A stretch of 7,117 bases of DNA from Pseudomonadales bacterium (GTDB lineage: Bacteria; Pseudomonadota; Gammaproteobacteria; Pseudomonadales; Azotimanducaceae). The notes under the pieces were generated by a model, which was not told where the DNA came from, did no database searches, and worked only from the letters and a program-made list of their open reading frames with translations. The stretch is taken from assembly GCA_022448765.1 (NCBI GenBank), contig JAKUTI010000135.1:1-7117 (forward strand). Reading direction: 5' to 3'. The translations under genes were made by a program, and so were the position numbers. This document shows, in pieces, positions 6,776 to 7,117 of the stretch (position 1 is the first letter of the stretch; each line of letters starts with the position of its first letter).

Positions 6776-6824
6776 TGCCACAGTCTACCGTGGCCGTGAC
6801 CCCGTCACGCAACCCAGCAACTAC

Positions 6825-7117
6825 TTAGAAGTTAGCTGCAATCTTTAGTTGCCTGTCGGAAGGCTCCATTGCACGACGGGCTGCTTTTTGAGCCCGTCGC
6901 CGTGACTTAACGAGTTGGTCGTATTTGGTGGTTCCCACCAACTCACTGGAGCGAGGCACAATCAGCCCGTCTTTAAAGGTCAACTGGTCATTCCTCGTTC
7001 CGAATTCACTCCGCCGCATCCGCATCATCCGCCGCTGCTGCATCACGGCATGGTGACACCGTAGACACAAGCGAGGAGGCTGTAACAGTGACTTCTCAGA
7101 TGCAGTGACTTTCAAGG
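6825..7117 (-). CDS. 3' end of a gene encoding a CxxCH protein, possibly a multiheme cytochrome c (partial)
   Basis: A frame enters at the right edge and stops at 6825, giving about 97 residues. No convincing start exists inside the window, so this is treated as a C-terminal fragment. Near its beginning is TASEKSLLQPPRLCLRCHHAV, whose CLRCH is a heme c-binding motif; the EKxLL...P.LCxxCH setting resembles repeats in MtrA/DmsE-type multiheme cytochromes. After that it is strongly basic and Met/Arg-rich (QQRRMMRMRR), then a hydrophilic stretch ending in DRQLKIAANF. Only one heme motif is visible, so the cytochrome reading is tentative. A zinc-binding role for the two cysteines, or a frame disrupted after the motif, are alternatives. 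The gene lies about 49 bases upstream of the EEP gene on the same strand. The 3' part carries perfect inverted repeats. Confidence 0.6.
   Translation of the reverse strand, partial: LKVTASEKSLLQPPRLCLRCHHAVMQQRRMMRMRRSEFGTRNDQLTFKDGLIVPRSSELVGTTKYDQLVKSRRRAQKAARRAMEPSDRQLKIAANF
6874..6899. repeat. perfect 9-bp inverted repeat (hairpin) in the right-edge gene
   Basis: CGACGGGCT, an eight-base loop, then AGCCCGTCG. The stem is perfect and GC-rich and lies about 50 bases before the stop of the minus-strand fragment, within its coding sequence (RRRAQKAARRA). No T-run follows on either strand, so a standard intrinsic terminator is not supported. Confidence 0.6.
6912..6944. repeat. nested inverted repeats with alternative pairings
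   Basis: GAGTTGGT at 6912-6919 can pair with ACCAACTC at 6937-6944. Inside it, TTGGTGG at 6925-6931 can pair with CCACCAA at 6935-6941 across a three-base loop. The two stems share bases, so they exclude each other. Both overlap the coding sequence of the right-edge gene and may be coincidental. Confidence 0.45.

Noticed and set aside
1..7117. CRISPR arrays, tRNA or rRNA genes, insertion sequences, integrase or attachment sites
   Set aside because: No regularly spaced repeats, cloverleaf-like sequences, transposase motifs or flanking repeats were seen.

Overview
The window is bacterial, gene-dense and Gram-negative in character: it holds an outer-membrane beta-barrel ending in phenylalanine, several Sec signal peptides and a short CxxCH-bearing C-terminus. 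The gene types (a DUF4159 protein beside a von Willebrand A/amidotransferase-like membrane protein, a papaya-type glutamine cyclotransferase, a secreted EEP-family protein) resemble those of Acidobacteria such as Vicinamibacteria, or of related uncultured soil or marine phyla. This taxonomic reading is an inference from family content only; no rRNA or marker gene is present.

Layout. Two minus-strand genes fill the left part: a DUF4159 protein (2498-1626) followed after 26 bases by a vWA plus class-I-amidotransferase-like membrane protein (1599 to beyond base 1, C-terminus missing). A roughly 250-base divergent intergenic region separates them from a plus-strand pair: an outer-membrane beta-barrel (2747-3514), then, 23 bases later behind a strong Shine-Dalgarno, an unrecognised secreted protein with four cysteines and a Gly/Tyr/Arg-rich tail (3538-4875). 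This pair converges on a minus-strand run entering from the right edge: the 3' end of a gene with one CLRCH motif (7117-6825), a secreted EEP-family nuclease/phosphatase (6775-5867) and a membrane-anchored glutaminyl-peptide cyclotransferase (5820-4954). Their gaps of about 46-49 bases suggest co-transcription.

How the genes may work together. Every complete product has a signal peptide or an N-terminal membrane anchor, so the window is an envelope and periplasm neighbourhood. The DUF4159/vWA pair looks like part of a MoxR/Bat-like system, whose ATPase and DUF58 partners would lie outside the window. The plus-strand pair could be an outer-membrane protein and a secreted partner. The EEP and cyclotransferase genes are probably housekeeping periplasmic enzymes with no evident pathway link. 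No mobile element, CRISPR array, tRNA or rRNA was seen. The least explained items are the four-cysteine glycine-rich protein and several perfect hairpins on the right side.
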